Below the pieces are notes generated by a model, which saw nothing but the letters and a program-made list of their open reading frames with translations, did no database searches and was not told where the DNA came from. From contig CAZUYK010000010.1 in NCBI GenBank assembly GCA_964624905.1, positions 1 through 41,787 on the forward strand: 41,787 nucleotides of DNA, in the 5' to 3' direction. The position numbers and the translations under genes were made by a program. This DNA is from CAZRVH01 sp964624905. GTDB lineage: Bacteria > Patescibacteriota > Gracilibacteria > Peribacterales > Peribacteraceae. Shown in pieces: positions 23,978 through 30,474 of this stretch. Position 1 is the first letter of the stretch. Each line of letters starts with the position of its first letter.

Positions 23978-23983
23978 TAGAAT
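23978..23983 (+). promoter_or_regulatory. -10 box of uvrB (leaderless type)
   Basis: TAGAAT, 8 nt before the ATG; a TTGGAC at 23955-23960 is a possible -35 (17-bp spacer). Confidence 0.55.
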
Positions 23984-23991
23984 GCCTGTTC

Positions 23992-25971
23992 ATGCAAAAC
24001 AAGCCCTTCAAACTCGTCTCTCCGTTCCAGCCGACGGGCGATCAGCCTGCGGCCATCGAAAAGCTCATCAAAGGCATCAAGAACGGCGAGAAGCACCAGA
24101 CGCTCCTGGGTGCCACGGGAACGGGAAAGACCTTCACGGTGGCCAATATTGTGCAGGAATTGCAGCGCCCCACGCTGGTCCTGGCCCACAACAAGACGCT
24201 GGCCGCGCAGCTGTGTTCGGAGTTCCAGAATTTCTTCCCGGATAACGCCGTCAGCTACTTCGTCTCCTACTACGACTACTACCAACCGGAAGCGTACGTC
24301 CCGCATACCGATACGTATATCGAGAAAGACGCCTCCATCAACGACGAGATCGACAAATTCCGCCACGCCGCCACGTTCAACTTGCTCACCCGCAGGGACG
24401 TGCTCATCGTTGCGTCCGTATCGTGCATCTACGGCCTCGGAAACGTGGAGGACTACGAGGCGCTCGCCATCAAGCTCGAAAGAGGAATGCCGATGCAACG
24501 CGACAAGCTTCTGCGCCGCCTGACGGACATTCAGTACCGCCGGTCCAACATGGAATTCAAGCAGCGCATGTTCCATGTGCTCGGGGACACCGTCGAAATC
24601 TTCCCGCCGAACGCCGATACCGTCATCCGCATCGAAATGCCCTTCGATGAGATCGAGGTCATCCAGGAAGTGGACAGCTTCACGGGCGAAGTCCTCCAGG
24701 AATTGCAAGAAGTGATGATTTTCCCGGCCGCGCACAACGTGACGTCCAAGGAGAAGATCGACGGCGCGGTCGAGGGAATTCTTGCCGAAATGAAGGAGCA
24801 GGAGCAGGTGTTCCTGAAGGCCGGCGAATTCGCCAAGGCCGAGCGCATCCGCATGCGCACGGAGTACGACATCGAAATGCTGAAGGAAACGGGCTACTGC
24901 ACGGGTATCGAGAACTACGTGCGCTACCTGGAAGGCACGCCCCCCGGCCAACCGCCCTCCACGCTTCTCGACTACTTCCCCGACGACTTCCTACTCTTCG
25001 CCGACGAATCCCACATCACGATCCCGCAGATCGGAGGCATGCACGAGGGAAACTTCAGCCGCAAGCAGACGCTCATCGACTACGGTTTCCGCCTCCCGTC
25101 TTCCCATGACAACCGCCCGCTGAAGTTCCAGGAATTCGAGCAGCGCATCGGGCAGGCCGTGTACGTGTCCGCCACGCCCAGCAAATACGAGTACGCCCAC
25201 ACGCCCAAGGAGCACATCGTGGAGCAGATCATCCGCCCGACGGGATTGCTCGATCCCCCGGTGACCGTGAAACCGACCAAGCATCAGATCGACGACATCA
25301 CCAAGGAAGTGCAGGAAACGATCAAGCGCGGCGAGCGCATCCTCATCACTACGCTCACCAAGAAATCCGCCGAGGACCTTAGCAAATACCTGCACGAGGG
25401 CGGCTACAAGGTGCGTTACCTGCACAGCGATATCGAAACCATGGAACGCATCGAAATCCTCCGCCAGCTGCGCACGGGAGACATCGACATCCTCGTCGGC
25501 ATCAACCTCCTTCGCGAAGGTCTCGACCTTCCGGAGGTGAGCTACATCGCGATTTTGGACGCGGACAAGCAGGGATTCCTCCGTTCACGCGATGCGTTGA
25601 TCCAGATCATCGGCCGCGCGGCGCGCAACATCCACGGACACGTGACGCTGTACGCCGATAAGATGACCGATGCCATGACGGGCGCCATCGGCGAGACCAA
25701 CCGTCGCCGCGCCATCCAGGAGGCGTACAACGTCAAGCATGGCATCACGCCGAAGACGATCGAGAAGGCTATCCGCGACATCGCCGAGGAGGGCAAGAAG
25801 CTGGAGTTGCGCCGCCCCAAGCACGACCATACGAAGATTCCGAAGGACGAAAAGAAGCGCCTCATGGCCGAACTCGAGCAGCAGATGGAAATCGCCTCCG
25901 AGAACCTGGAGTTTGAAAAGGCAGCAGATCTCAGAGATGAAATAGAGCTAATCAGACGTGAGTTGGTCTAA
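23992..25971 (+). CDS. uvrB: UvrABC excinuclease subunit B
   Basis: A 659-aa DEAD-like helicase-fold protein that verifies lesions in nucleotide excision repair. Visible are GATGTGKTFTV (Walker A, 40-50), the damage-probing beta-hairpin YYDYYQPEAYVP, LLFADESHITIPQ, helicase motifs V/VI (INLLREGLDLPE, IQIIGRAARN) and a C-terminal UVR motif. The last 18 codons are oddly coded (AGA, ATA, CTA, GCA, CGT), while a second copy of the same 18 codons in the genome's usual GC-rich style lies 105 bp downstream. Confidence 0.97.
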   Translation: MQNKPFKLVSPFQPTGDQPAAIEKLIKGIKNGEKHQTLLGATGTGKTFTVANIVQELQRPTLVLAHNKTLAAQLCSEFQNFFPDNAVSYFVSYYDYYQPEAYVPHTDTYIEKDASINDEIDKFRHAATFNLLTRRDVLIVASVSCIYGLGNVEDYEALAIKLERGMPMQRDKLLRRLTDIQYRRSNMEFKQRMFHVLGDTVEIFPPNADTVIRIEMPFDEIEVIQEVDSFTGEVLQELQEVMIFPAAHNVTSKEKIDGAVEGILAEMKEQEQVFLKAGEFAKAERIRMRTEYDIEMLKETGYCTGIENYVRYLEGTPPGQPPSTLLDYFPDDFLLFADESHITIPQIGGMHEGNFSRKQTLIDYGFRLPSSHDNRPLKFQEFEQRIGQAVYVSATPSKYEYAHTPKEHIVEQIIRPTGLLDPPVTVKPTKHQIDDITKEVQETIKRGERILITTLTKKSAEDLSKYLHEGGYKVRYLHSDIETMERIEILRQLRTGDIDILVGINLLREGLDLPEVSYIAILDADKQGFLRSRDALIQIIGRAARNIHGHVTLYADKMTDAMTGAIGETNRRRAIQEAYNVKHGITPKTIEKAIRDIAEEGKKLELRRPKHDHTKIPKDEKKRLMAELEQQMEIASENLEFEKAADLRDEIELIRRELV

Positions 25972-25997
25972 GCATCGGCCGGCTGCAATCCTTCTGT

Positions 25998-26020
25998 CAC
26001 CCTGAGCCTGTCGAAGGGTG
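25998..26020. repeat. Palindromic repeat between the two uvrB tails
   Basis: CACCCT...AGGGTG arms (25998-26003/26015-26020) around GAGCCTGTCGA. It is related to the GTCGAA repeat near tRNA-Arg at 6020. It fills the 48-nt gap between the first uvrB stop and the displaced tail. Confidence 0.8.
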
Positions 26021-26076
26021 AGAAAGCGGCGGACCTGCGCGACGAAATCGAATTGATCAGGAGGGAGTTGGTTTAA
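26020..26076 (+). pseudogene. Displaced original 3' end of uvrB
   Basis: Encodes EKAADLRDEIELIRRELV and a TAA stop, identical in protein to the end of uvrB at 25915-25971. All 17 base differences over 57 bases are synonymous. This copy uses GCG, GAC, CTG, CGC and ATC, as does the body of uvrB, so it looks like the ancestral tail pushed downstream. It has no start of its own. Confidence 0.92.
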
Positions 26077-26086
26077 CAGGGATATT

Positions 26087-26113
26087 AATCAATAGATGAG
26101 CAATCTATTGATT
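26087..26113. repeat. Perfect 11-bp hairpin upstream of the toxin-antitoxin pair
   Basis: AATCAATAGAT (26087-26097) and ATCTATTGATT (26103-26113), 5-nt loop. It overlaps the -35 of the next promoter and could serve as an operator or as the end of the uvrB transcript. Confidence 0.75.
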
Positions 26114-26135
26114 TAAGTAGGCCAACAGGTATACT
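26108..26135 (+). promoter_or_regulatory. Promoter of the AbrB/RelE pair
   Basis: TTGATT (26108-26113), 16-bp spacer, TATACT (26130-26135). Confidence 0.65.
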
Positions 26136-26157
26136 AGGAATACTAGTATTTCTAGTA
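26132..26157. promoter_or_regulatory. Palindromic operator of the toxin-antitoxin pair
   Basis: TACTAG-GA-ATACTAGTAT-TT-CTAGTA: a 12-bp perfect palindrome AATACTAGTATT nested in a larger dyad centred between 26144 and 26145. It overlaps the -10 and ends 3 nt before the ATG, as expected for autorepression by the antitoxin. Confidence 0.7.
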
Positions 26158-26160
26158 TCT

Positions 26161-26451
26161 ATGGTTTCTACCACTCTCAGTCTTTGGGGCAAAGGGTCGG
26201 TCACGTTGCCGAAAAAATGGCGCGACCGATTCCCGACGAAGAATTTTCTCGCAGTCGAGACGAAGGAAGGTCTATTGATAAAGCCGATCACGGAAATCGA
26301 GTATTACGAGGATGAAGGGGGGTTTGGCCTGAGGTTTCCGCATGAAATGGATCCGCATGAGCTGCTTAAAATGTTCAAGACAGCGAATAAAAAGGTTGCT
26401 TTAGAGGAACGTGCGAAGAGGGTTCGCAAGCCAAAGAGAAAACATGGATAA
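26161..26451 (+). CDS. SpoVT/AbrB-type antitoxin
   Basis: A 96-aa protein with an N-terminal swapped-hairpin AbrB motif (LSLWGKGSVTLPKKWRDRF, then FLAVETKEGLLIKPI, residues ~5-45) and a basic C-terminal tail (RAKRVRKPKRKHG). Such proteins bind DNA as dimers and, in toxin-antitoxin pairs, repress their own promoter. The last 8 nt overlap the toxin gene, which couples translation. Confidence 0.85.
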   Translation: MVSTTLSLWGKGSVTLPKKWRDRFPTKNFLAVETKEGLLIKPITEIEYYEDEGGFGLRFPHEMDPHELLKMFKTANKKVALEERAKRVRKPKRKHG

Positions 26452-26680
26452 GATTGCCAAATTTCTCCTAAAAATCGATGCGACTCTCCGCAGTAGGCTG
26501 CAAAAGATCCTTATGGATATCATCGAGAATCGTTTGGAAGGATTGGATATCAAGCCATTGAAAGGGGCGAAAAATTTCTATCGCTGCAGAGTGGGCAATA
26601 TTCGCATCATTTTTATGAAAGGCAGAGATTTCAATCATCCCACCGACATCGATTTCCGAGGAAATATCTACAAGAAATAA
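26444..26680 (+). CDS. RelE/ParE-family toxin (probable mRNA interferase)
   Basis: A 78-aa protein with the RelE-fold pattern: an N-terminal helical half (IAKFLLKIDATLRSRLQKI), then IKPLKGAKNFYRCRVGNIRIIFMKG, which carries the basic residues used against ribosome-bound mRNA. The start ATG at 26444 overlaps the antitoxin stop. A longer in-frame start at 26411 is not needed. Confidence 0.85.
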   Translation: MDKIAKFLLKIDATLRSRLQKILMDIIENRLEGLDIKPLKGAKNFYRCRVGNIRIIFMKGRDFNHPTDIDFRGNIYKK

Positions 26681-26683
26681 GAA

Positions 26684-26712
26684 CCGCGGCGTAGCCTGCA
26701 GGCGAAGTCGGG
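26684..26712. repeat. Palindromic repeat between relE-type and galU-type stops
   Basis: GGCGTAG (26688-26694), CCTGCAGG palindrome (26695-26702), GGCGAAG (26701-26707). It is similar to the spacer beside the pyrF stub at 8833-8849. It fills almost the whole gap between two convergent stop codons. Confidence 0.6.
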
Positions 26713-27528
26713 TTATCCCAACGCGAGAACCGCTTCCTTGTATCCCTTCGGGTTGCCCGTGTCGTAGCGCGTGCCTTCGAATTCATATCCCAAGATGGGA
26801 GTCTGTCCGAGGCGTCCGATAAGCGCGTCGATGAGACGGATCTCGCCGTCCTTGCCGCTCTTCGTCTGGGGCAGCACATCAATTACTTCCTTCGGGATGA
26901 TGTACTTGCCGACGATGCCCAGCGTGCTGGGGGCCTCTTCCGGCTTCGGCTTTTCCACGAGTCCCGTCACCGTCTTCAGGCGTCCGTTCGACTCGGATTC
27001 ATCTACCGATACGATACCGTAACTGCTCACGCGCTCTTTGGGGACGTTTTCCAGCGCGAGGATGGCTGCGTTGGCGGGTGCGTCCTTGGCAGCGCGTGCG
27101 AGCTGCTGCAGGCCGTTTTCCTTGCCCACGATGAGGTCGTCCCCGAAGAGGACGGCCACGCTCTCCGTCGTCACCCAATCCTTCGCCTGCAGGATGGCGT
27201 GTCCGTCACCCAGCTGTTCGTTTTGGTACACATGCGAGAAGCGGATGTTGTCGTACCTTTGAAGTTGCGCGAGCAATTCGGTTTTTCCTTTCGCTTCCAA
27301 GATCTTTTCCAATGCCATGTCCCTCTCGAAATATTTCAAAATCGTTTCTTTTCCGGGATTGATGACGAAACAAATGTCGGTGATGCCGACGCTGAGGCAT
27401 TCGTCCACGAGGTGCCCGATAACCGGGGTTGTGCCTATCGGCAACAGTTCCTTGGCGACGATTTTCGTCCAAGGGAGGAAACGCGTTCCAAGGCCCGCAA
27501 CGGGCAGAATGGCTTGTGTTATTGGCAT
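26713..27528 (-). CDS. galU: UTP-glucose-1-phosphate uridylyltransferase
   Basis: A 271-aa nucleotidyltransferase forming UDP-glucose for polysaccharide and wall glycan synthesis. The N-terminal ILPVAGLGTRFLPWTK with KELLPI is the nucleotide-binding loop. Further motifs are QNEQLGDGHAIL, VLFGDDLIVG, GLVEKPKPEEAPS and EIRLIDAL. Length is normal. The first Ala of the usual PAAGLGTR is Val. Start at 27528, 7 nt after a TAGACT box. Confidence 0.93.
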   Translation of the reverse strand: MPITQAILPVAGLGTRFLPWTKIVAKELLPIGTTPVIGHLVDECLSVGITDICFVINPGKETILKYFERDMALEKILEAKGKTELLAQLQRYDNIRFSHVYQNEQLGDGHAILQAKDWVTTESVAVLFGDDLIVGKENGLQQLARAAKDAPANAAILALENVPKERVSSYGIVSVDESESNGRLKTVTGLVEKPKPEEAPSTLGIVGKYIIPKEVIDVLPQTKSGKDGEIRLIDALIGRLGQTPILGYEFEGTRYDTGNPKGYKEAVLALG

Positions 27529-27535
27529 GGACCGG

Positions 27536-27541
27536 AGTCTA
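27536..27541 (-). promoter_or_regulatory. -10 box of galU (leaderless type)
   Basis: TAGACT, 7 nt before the ATG. Confidence 0.45.
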
Positions 27542-27557
27542 CGCGAGAGCACCCGTT

Positions 27558-27586
27558 TTGACAAAAAAATCAAAAACGACTATACT
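27558..27586 (+). promoter_or_regulatory. Near-consensus sigma-70 promoter
   Basis: TTGACA (27558-27563), 17-bp spacer, TATACT (27581-27586), driving the 91-aa gene at 27620. It is the closest match to the E. coli consensus in the window, so that small gene is probably strongly expressed. Confidence 0.85.
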
Positions 27587-27619
27587 GGCTAGAAATTCAC
27601 ATCCATACCCACACCCGTT

Positions 27620-27895
27620 ATGTCACCTGCTGAAAAGAACGACGCGATGGTTCTGTCCCACCTCGGCGAGGCCTACACGCTCGCCGCGGAACTGGAAAAG
27701 CTGCATGAGCTTTCCAAGTGGACGACCGAGATCATCGAGGATGCGCGCGACAAGGCCGCCCGTCTCTCGGGACTCATCCACATCATCCACCAGCATAACT
27801 ACGACCAGTACACGGGTGACGAGGCGGTGGTGCCCAACCTGGAAGAGAAGTTGAACGACACGTACGTCGGCGTGCTGTATCACACGGCGGCATAA
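27620..27895 (+). CDS. Small acidic helical protein of unknown function
   Basis: A 91-aa protein, mostly helical in pattern (LGEAYTLAAELEKLHELSKW), with a His-rich middle (LIHIIHQHNYDQ). No family recognised. It sits between a very strong promoter and a clear terminator, with a ~27-nt leader that lacks a Shine-Dalgarno site, and is therefore likely an abundant single-gene transcript. Confidence 0.75.
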   Translation: MSPAEKNDAMVLSHLGEAYTLAAELEKLHELSKWTTEIIEDARDKAARLSGLIHIIHQHNYDQYTGDEAVVPNLEEKLNDTYVGVLYHTAA

Positions 27896-27921
27896 CAATC
27901 GCATCAAGCCATGATGAAAAG

Positions 27922-27950
27922 AAGAGCGGCCGCGAAGGGTCGCTCTTTTT
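27922..27950 (+). terminator. Rho-independent terminator
   Basis: AAGAGCG (27922-27928) pairs with CGCTCTT (27941-27947), followed by T to 27950. Confidence 0.8.
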
Positions 27951-27972
27951 GTGCAGCGCGCAAACGCTGCGG

Positions 27973-28293
27973 TCATTCGCTGGATACGCTGAAGGCCAGT
28001 CCGAATAGGAAGACCAGAAGCATTGCCAGCGTAAGCTTGCCCAGTGCGGCGCGCCTGCGGCGATCGGCACAATCAGGCGTCATTTCCAGCAGCGCCTCCA
28101 GTGCGCGAAGTTTGGGCGGGGTGACGTTGATGTCGGCCATCGATCCCTTCGGCAGCATATCGATGCGCTGCAGGAACTTCCTGTACGCATTCCGTCGTTG
28201 ATGGATGGGCAGTGCGTCGTCGGAAGCGACATCCCAATGTTCCCGTGCTTCGCGGCGGCCGCGCGTATGAATCGTACGGATACTTATCGACAT
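27973..28293 (-). CDS. Small tail-anchored membrane protein of unknown function
   Basis: A 106-aa protein with a basic, Arg-rich soluble part and one C-terminal hydrophobic helix (LTLAMLLVFLFGLAFSV), which would leave the N-terminus in the cytoplasm. The start at 28293 is set by GGGAGG 7 nt before the ATG. It has its own TTGATT-16-TACAGT promoter and converges with the gene at 27620. Confidence 0.65.
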   Translation of the reverse strand: MSISIRTIHTRGRREAREHWDVASDDALPIHQRRNAYRKFLQRIDMLPKGSMADINVTPPKLRALEALLEMTPDCADRRRRAALGKLTLAMLLVFLFGLAFSVSSE

Positions 28294-28336
28294 GACACGG
28301 CCTCCCGAGAAAAAGGGTGAATGAACGGATGCATTC

Positions 28337-28364
28337 ACTGTAGGACGGGTTAGATGGAAATCAA
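28337..28364 (-). promoter_or_regulatory. Promoter of the gene at 27973-28293
   Basis: TTGATT (28359-28364) and TACAGT (28337-28342), 16-bp spacer. Confidence 0.6.
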
Positions 28365-28371
28365 GGCAACC

Positions 28372-28842
28372 TTATCCTTCGCTGATCCTCACGATCTTCA
28401 CTTTCTCTTCCTTCGGAATCAGGATCTTCAAAATGCACTCCTTGTTGAACGTCGCCTTCACCTTCTTCGGGTCAATCGCGAACGGCAGCGTGACGCTGCG
28501 CGCGAATTCACCCCAGAAGCATTCCTGCAGGTAGTACTGGTCCGCGGGAATGTTGTCGGTCTGCTGGCGTACGCCGCGGATGGTGAGCACATTGTCCGCT
28601 ATTTCGATGTCGATGTCGCTGAGGCGGATGCCCGCGATGGCCGCCTTGATGATGTAGTAGTTGTCCTGTTCGTAAATATCCACGGCGACCTGTCCCTGCT
28701 GCTTCTTTCCCGCTGCATTGCCTCCCTGTTGTTTTAACGGCGGAACACCACCGGCAAAATTCGCCGGTGTTACGCCCTCCTCCTGCAACTCGTCTTGCCC
28801 GAGGTTTGAGAAAATGCCGTGAAATGGAAACGACGATGACAT
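28372..28842 (-). CDS. Small heat-shock protein (Hsp20/alpha-crystallin)
   Basis: A 156-aa ATP-independent holdase. The alpha-crystallin domain covers ~60-150: VAVDIYEQDNYYIIKAAIAG, IDIEIADNVLTIRG, then the typical GEFARSVTLPFAID and KATFNKECILKILIPK. A Gln/Gly/Lys-rich segment precedes it. The usual C-terminal IxI appears as VKIVRI. Start at 28842, 10 nt after a TACAAT box; no CIRCE element is seen. Confidence 0.93.
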   Translation of the reverse strand: MSSSFPFHGIFSNLGQDELQEEGVTPANFAGGVPPLKQQGGNAAGKKQQGQVAVDIYEQDNYYIIKAAIAGIRLSDIDIEIADNVLTIRGVRQQTDNIPADQYYLQECFWGEFARSVTLPFAIDPKKVKATFNKECILKILIPKEEKVKIVRISEG

Positions 28843-28852
28843 GTCCTCGTTA

Positions 28853-28858
28853 CATTGT
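28853..28858 (-). promoter_or_regulatory. -10 box of hsp20 (leaderless type)
   Basis: TACAAT, 10 nt before the ATG. Confidence 0.45.
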
Positions 28859-29006
28859 ATGCGTCGTCGCTATCCTCAGGCAAAAATCACGAGTGGCGCG
28901 AATGAAAAATGATGAGCTATTGCACAAGGAATGTATTCTCGTTTTTGAAAATCATCTTGCATGGAAGTTCACTCAACGTAAGATTTGATTCCTGGATTTT
29001 TTCAGC

Positions 29007-29012
29007 TACCAT
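29007..29012 (+). promoter_or_regulatory. -10 box of the XRE regulator (leaderless type)
   Basis: TACCAT, 9 nt before the ATG. The 29 bases before it and the region from 28859 hold no gene that can be supported. Confidence 0.4.
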
Positions 29013-29021
29013 CCAATTCCC

Positions 29022-29246
29022 ATGACAGCCGTCACCCTTCGCAATCACATCAGAAGACTCCGCTTTGAGAAGGGAATGACGCAAGAGGAGCTTGCTTTGC
29101 GCACGGGTGTGAGCCGCCAAACCATCATGTCGATCGAACGCGGACAGACGAATCCTTCCGTGTTGCTCGCGTACAAGATTTCCGCCGCACTCGGAGTGCT
29201 GATTACGGAAGTCTTCGACATGGACGGGAAGTTGGCACCGGTTTAA
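29022..29246 (+). CDS. XRE-family helix-turn-helix regulator
   Basis: A 74-aa protein that is almost entirely one Cro/C1-type HTH domain: LRFEKGMTQEELALRTGVSR (helices 1-3), QTIMSIERGQTNPSVLLAYK. It resembles the small YozG-type regulators. No partner gene or target can be named; the next gene downstream is unknown. Confidence 0.9.
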   Translation: MTAVTLRNHIRRLRFEKGMTQEELALRTGVSRQTIMSIERGQTNPSVLLAYKISAALGVLITEVFDMDGKLAPV

Positions 29247-29267
29247 TACTTGTTTCTATTGGCTAGC

Positions 29268-29297
29268 TTGATTCCTCTTTGAAAGGGGGTGTAGCAT
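29268..29297 (+). promoter_or_regulatory. Possible promoter of the gene at 29321
   Basis: TTGATT (29268-29273), 18-bp spacer, TAGCAT (29292-29297). Confidence 0.4.
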
Positions 29298-29320
29298 CTC
29301 TTCCTTTTCCATTTTTTACT

Positions 29321-29740
29321 ATGGAACGCACAGCGTGCATGGTTTCTCTGATTACTGAGCCAGTTTTTGTAGAAGGAATGACCAGGCAACAACGCATGGA
29401 AGAAATGAGACGCGTCGCCAACGCCGCCAGGGCGAAACTTGCTGTACTTCTTCAATGCCTGGATCCCGATTTCAAGGACGAAGTGGATATTTTCCCGGGA
29501 GCAGGTCAGGCTTCTTTCGCCCCACTCTTCAGGGTTACTGCGTCCGAGGTTCTTATACAGCGCATGCTTGCCGGCCAATTGGAGCCGACGCTGATCGAAG
29601 AGGCGCATATCCATCGCTCTTATCAGTTTGAAATTGAGGAAGGGAAAATGACATTCCACGAGATTGATACCCAGAGGAATCTTTTGCCGAATGAGGAATG
29701 GATGAATACGCCTAGCGAATTGGATGACTTCAACCCCTAA
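29321..29740 (+). CDS. Protein of unknown function
   Basis: A 139-aa acidic soluble protein (MTRQQRMEEMRRVANAARAK, later EEGKMTFHEIDTQ). No family recognised. The start at ATG 29321 is preferred over an upstream TTG at 29279. It ends in a terminator shared with the convergent gene. Confidence 0.65.
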   Translation: MERTACMVSLITEPVFVEGMTRQQRMEEMRRVANAARAKLAVLLQCLDPDFKDEVDIFPGAGQASFAPLFRVTASEVLIQRMLAGQLEPTLIEEAHIHRSYQFEIEEGKMTFHEIDTQRNLLPNEEWMNTPSELDDFNP

Positions 29741-29770
29741 AGGGGATATTTTCATTTTCTTGCATGACAA

Positions 29771-29796
29771 AAGACGATCCGCTGGGGGATCGTCTT
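29771..29796. terminator. Bidirectional terminator
   Basis: AAGACGATCC (29771-29780) pairs with GGATCGTCTT (29787-29796). The minus-strand read continues into TTTTG, the plus-strand read into ATTG, so it fits the gene at 29822 best but can serve both. Confidence 0.75.
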
Positions 29797-29821
29797 ATTG
29801 CCGCGGAAAGATGTGCGATGA

Positions 29822-30304
29822 TTATATAAGCCGTTGCACCCAGTATTTTTCATCGTAGAAAAGCATCAGAATGCCACGATAGTTCCACACGGTTCCGTTC
29901 GGATGAGTGCCAAGTTCTCGCTTTGCTGATTCCGGTATCGGCTTCTCAGTCGGTAGTATCCAGCGGCAACAGGGCGTCATCATAATTCCGTTTGGATAAC
30001 GATCGTCCGCTTCGCACATATCTGCGACTTCCAGCTTGCAATTTGTGCCATACGGAAGAAAAATTTCCAGGGAATCATATCTGCCGCAGTTGAGCTCTCC
30101 TTTGGCGCGAATCCGGATGTTTTTTTCCTGCGTCGGAAGAGGATGCAGCCGTATGTCGCCTGCGCTTTCCGATTGAGGATAGCAAATGATGGCTCCATCA
30201 AACGGAAATGAAATGTCTATCTCGTAGGCACCTGAAGTCGCTTTCGAGAAGAGGCCAAGCATGTCGTTCAGGGTGATTCGCTTCGTTACGGTATGGGTTG
30301 TCAT
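29822..30304 (-). CDS. Protein of unknown function
   Basis: A 160-aa soluble protein with beta-rich pattern, five cysteines and a TPCCRWILPTEKP segment. No family recognised. The start at 30304 has a GGAG Shine-Dalgarno about 10 nt upstream. The leader contains a perfect hairpin at 30336-30350. Confidence 0.65.
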   Translation of the reverse strand: MTTHTVTKRITLNDMLGLFSKATSGAYEIDISFPFDGAIICYPQSESAGDIRLHPLPTQEKNIRIRAKGELNCGRYDSLEIFLPYGTNCKLEVADMCEADDRYPNGIMMTPCCRWILPTEKPIPESAKRELGTHPNGTVWNYRGILMLFYDEKYWVQRLI

Positions 30305-30335
30305 GTTTTTTCTCTCCACGGCATGCGGGCTTTCC

Positions 30336-30350
30336 TCACGTGAAACGTGA
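30336..30350. promoter_or_regulatory. Leader hairpin or operator
   Basis: TCACGT-GAA-ACGTGA, perfect 6-bp arms, ~32 nt before the ATG of the gene at 29822-30304. Confidence 0.5.
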
Positions 30351-30437
30351 TGACAGAAAGAACGCGTGGATGGAGAGAGGCGGTGTGTGAAAGGAGCAAG
30401 TGAAAGAGAATACACGAATGATAGAGTTATGAACAGA

Positions 30438-30474
30438 GAATGAAGAATGAAGGGTTCGTTGTCGTTCTTCATTC
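30438..30474. repeat. Inverted repeat directly after recJ
   Basis: GAATGAAGAA (30438-30447) and TTCTTCATTC (30465-30474), 17-nt loop, abutting the recJ stop. It has the same position and design as the palindromes after murA and the second SLH gene, with a different sequence. Confidence 0.7.

Noticed and set aside
25972..26076. Assembly artefact or simple tandem duplication explaining the second uvrB tail.
   Set aside because: The copies differ at 17 of 57 bases, so neither a misassembly nor a recent tandem duplication produces them; an old duplication would be expected to show amino-acid changes in the untranslated copy.
28744..28770. Hairpin inside hsp20 (ACCGGCG...GCCGGT) as a terminator or inserted element.
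   Set aside because: It lies within an unbroken coding frame, has no T-run, and encodes a plausible Gly/Pro linker; taken as ordinary coding sequence.
28859..29000. A small gene between hsp20 and the XRE regulator.
   Set aside because: The available frame has no ribosome site, no family resemblance, and runs antisense into the hsp20 start.
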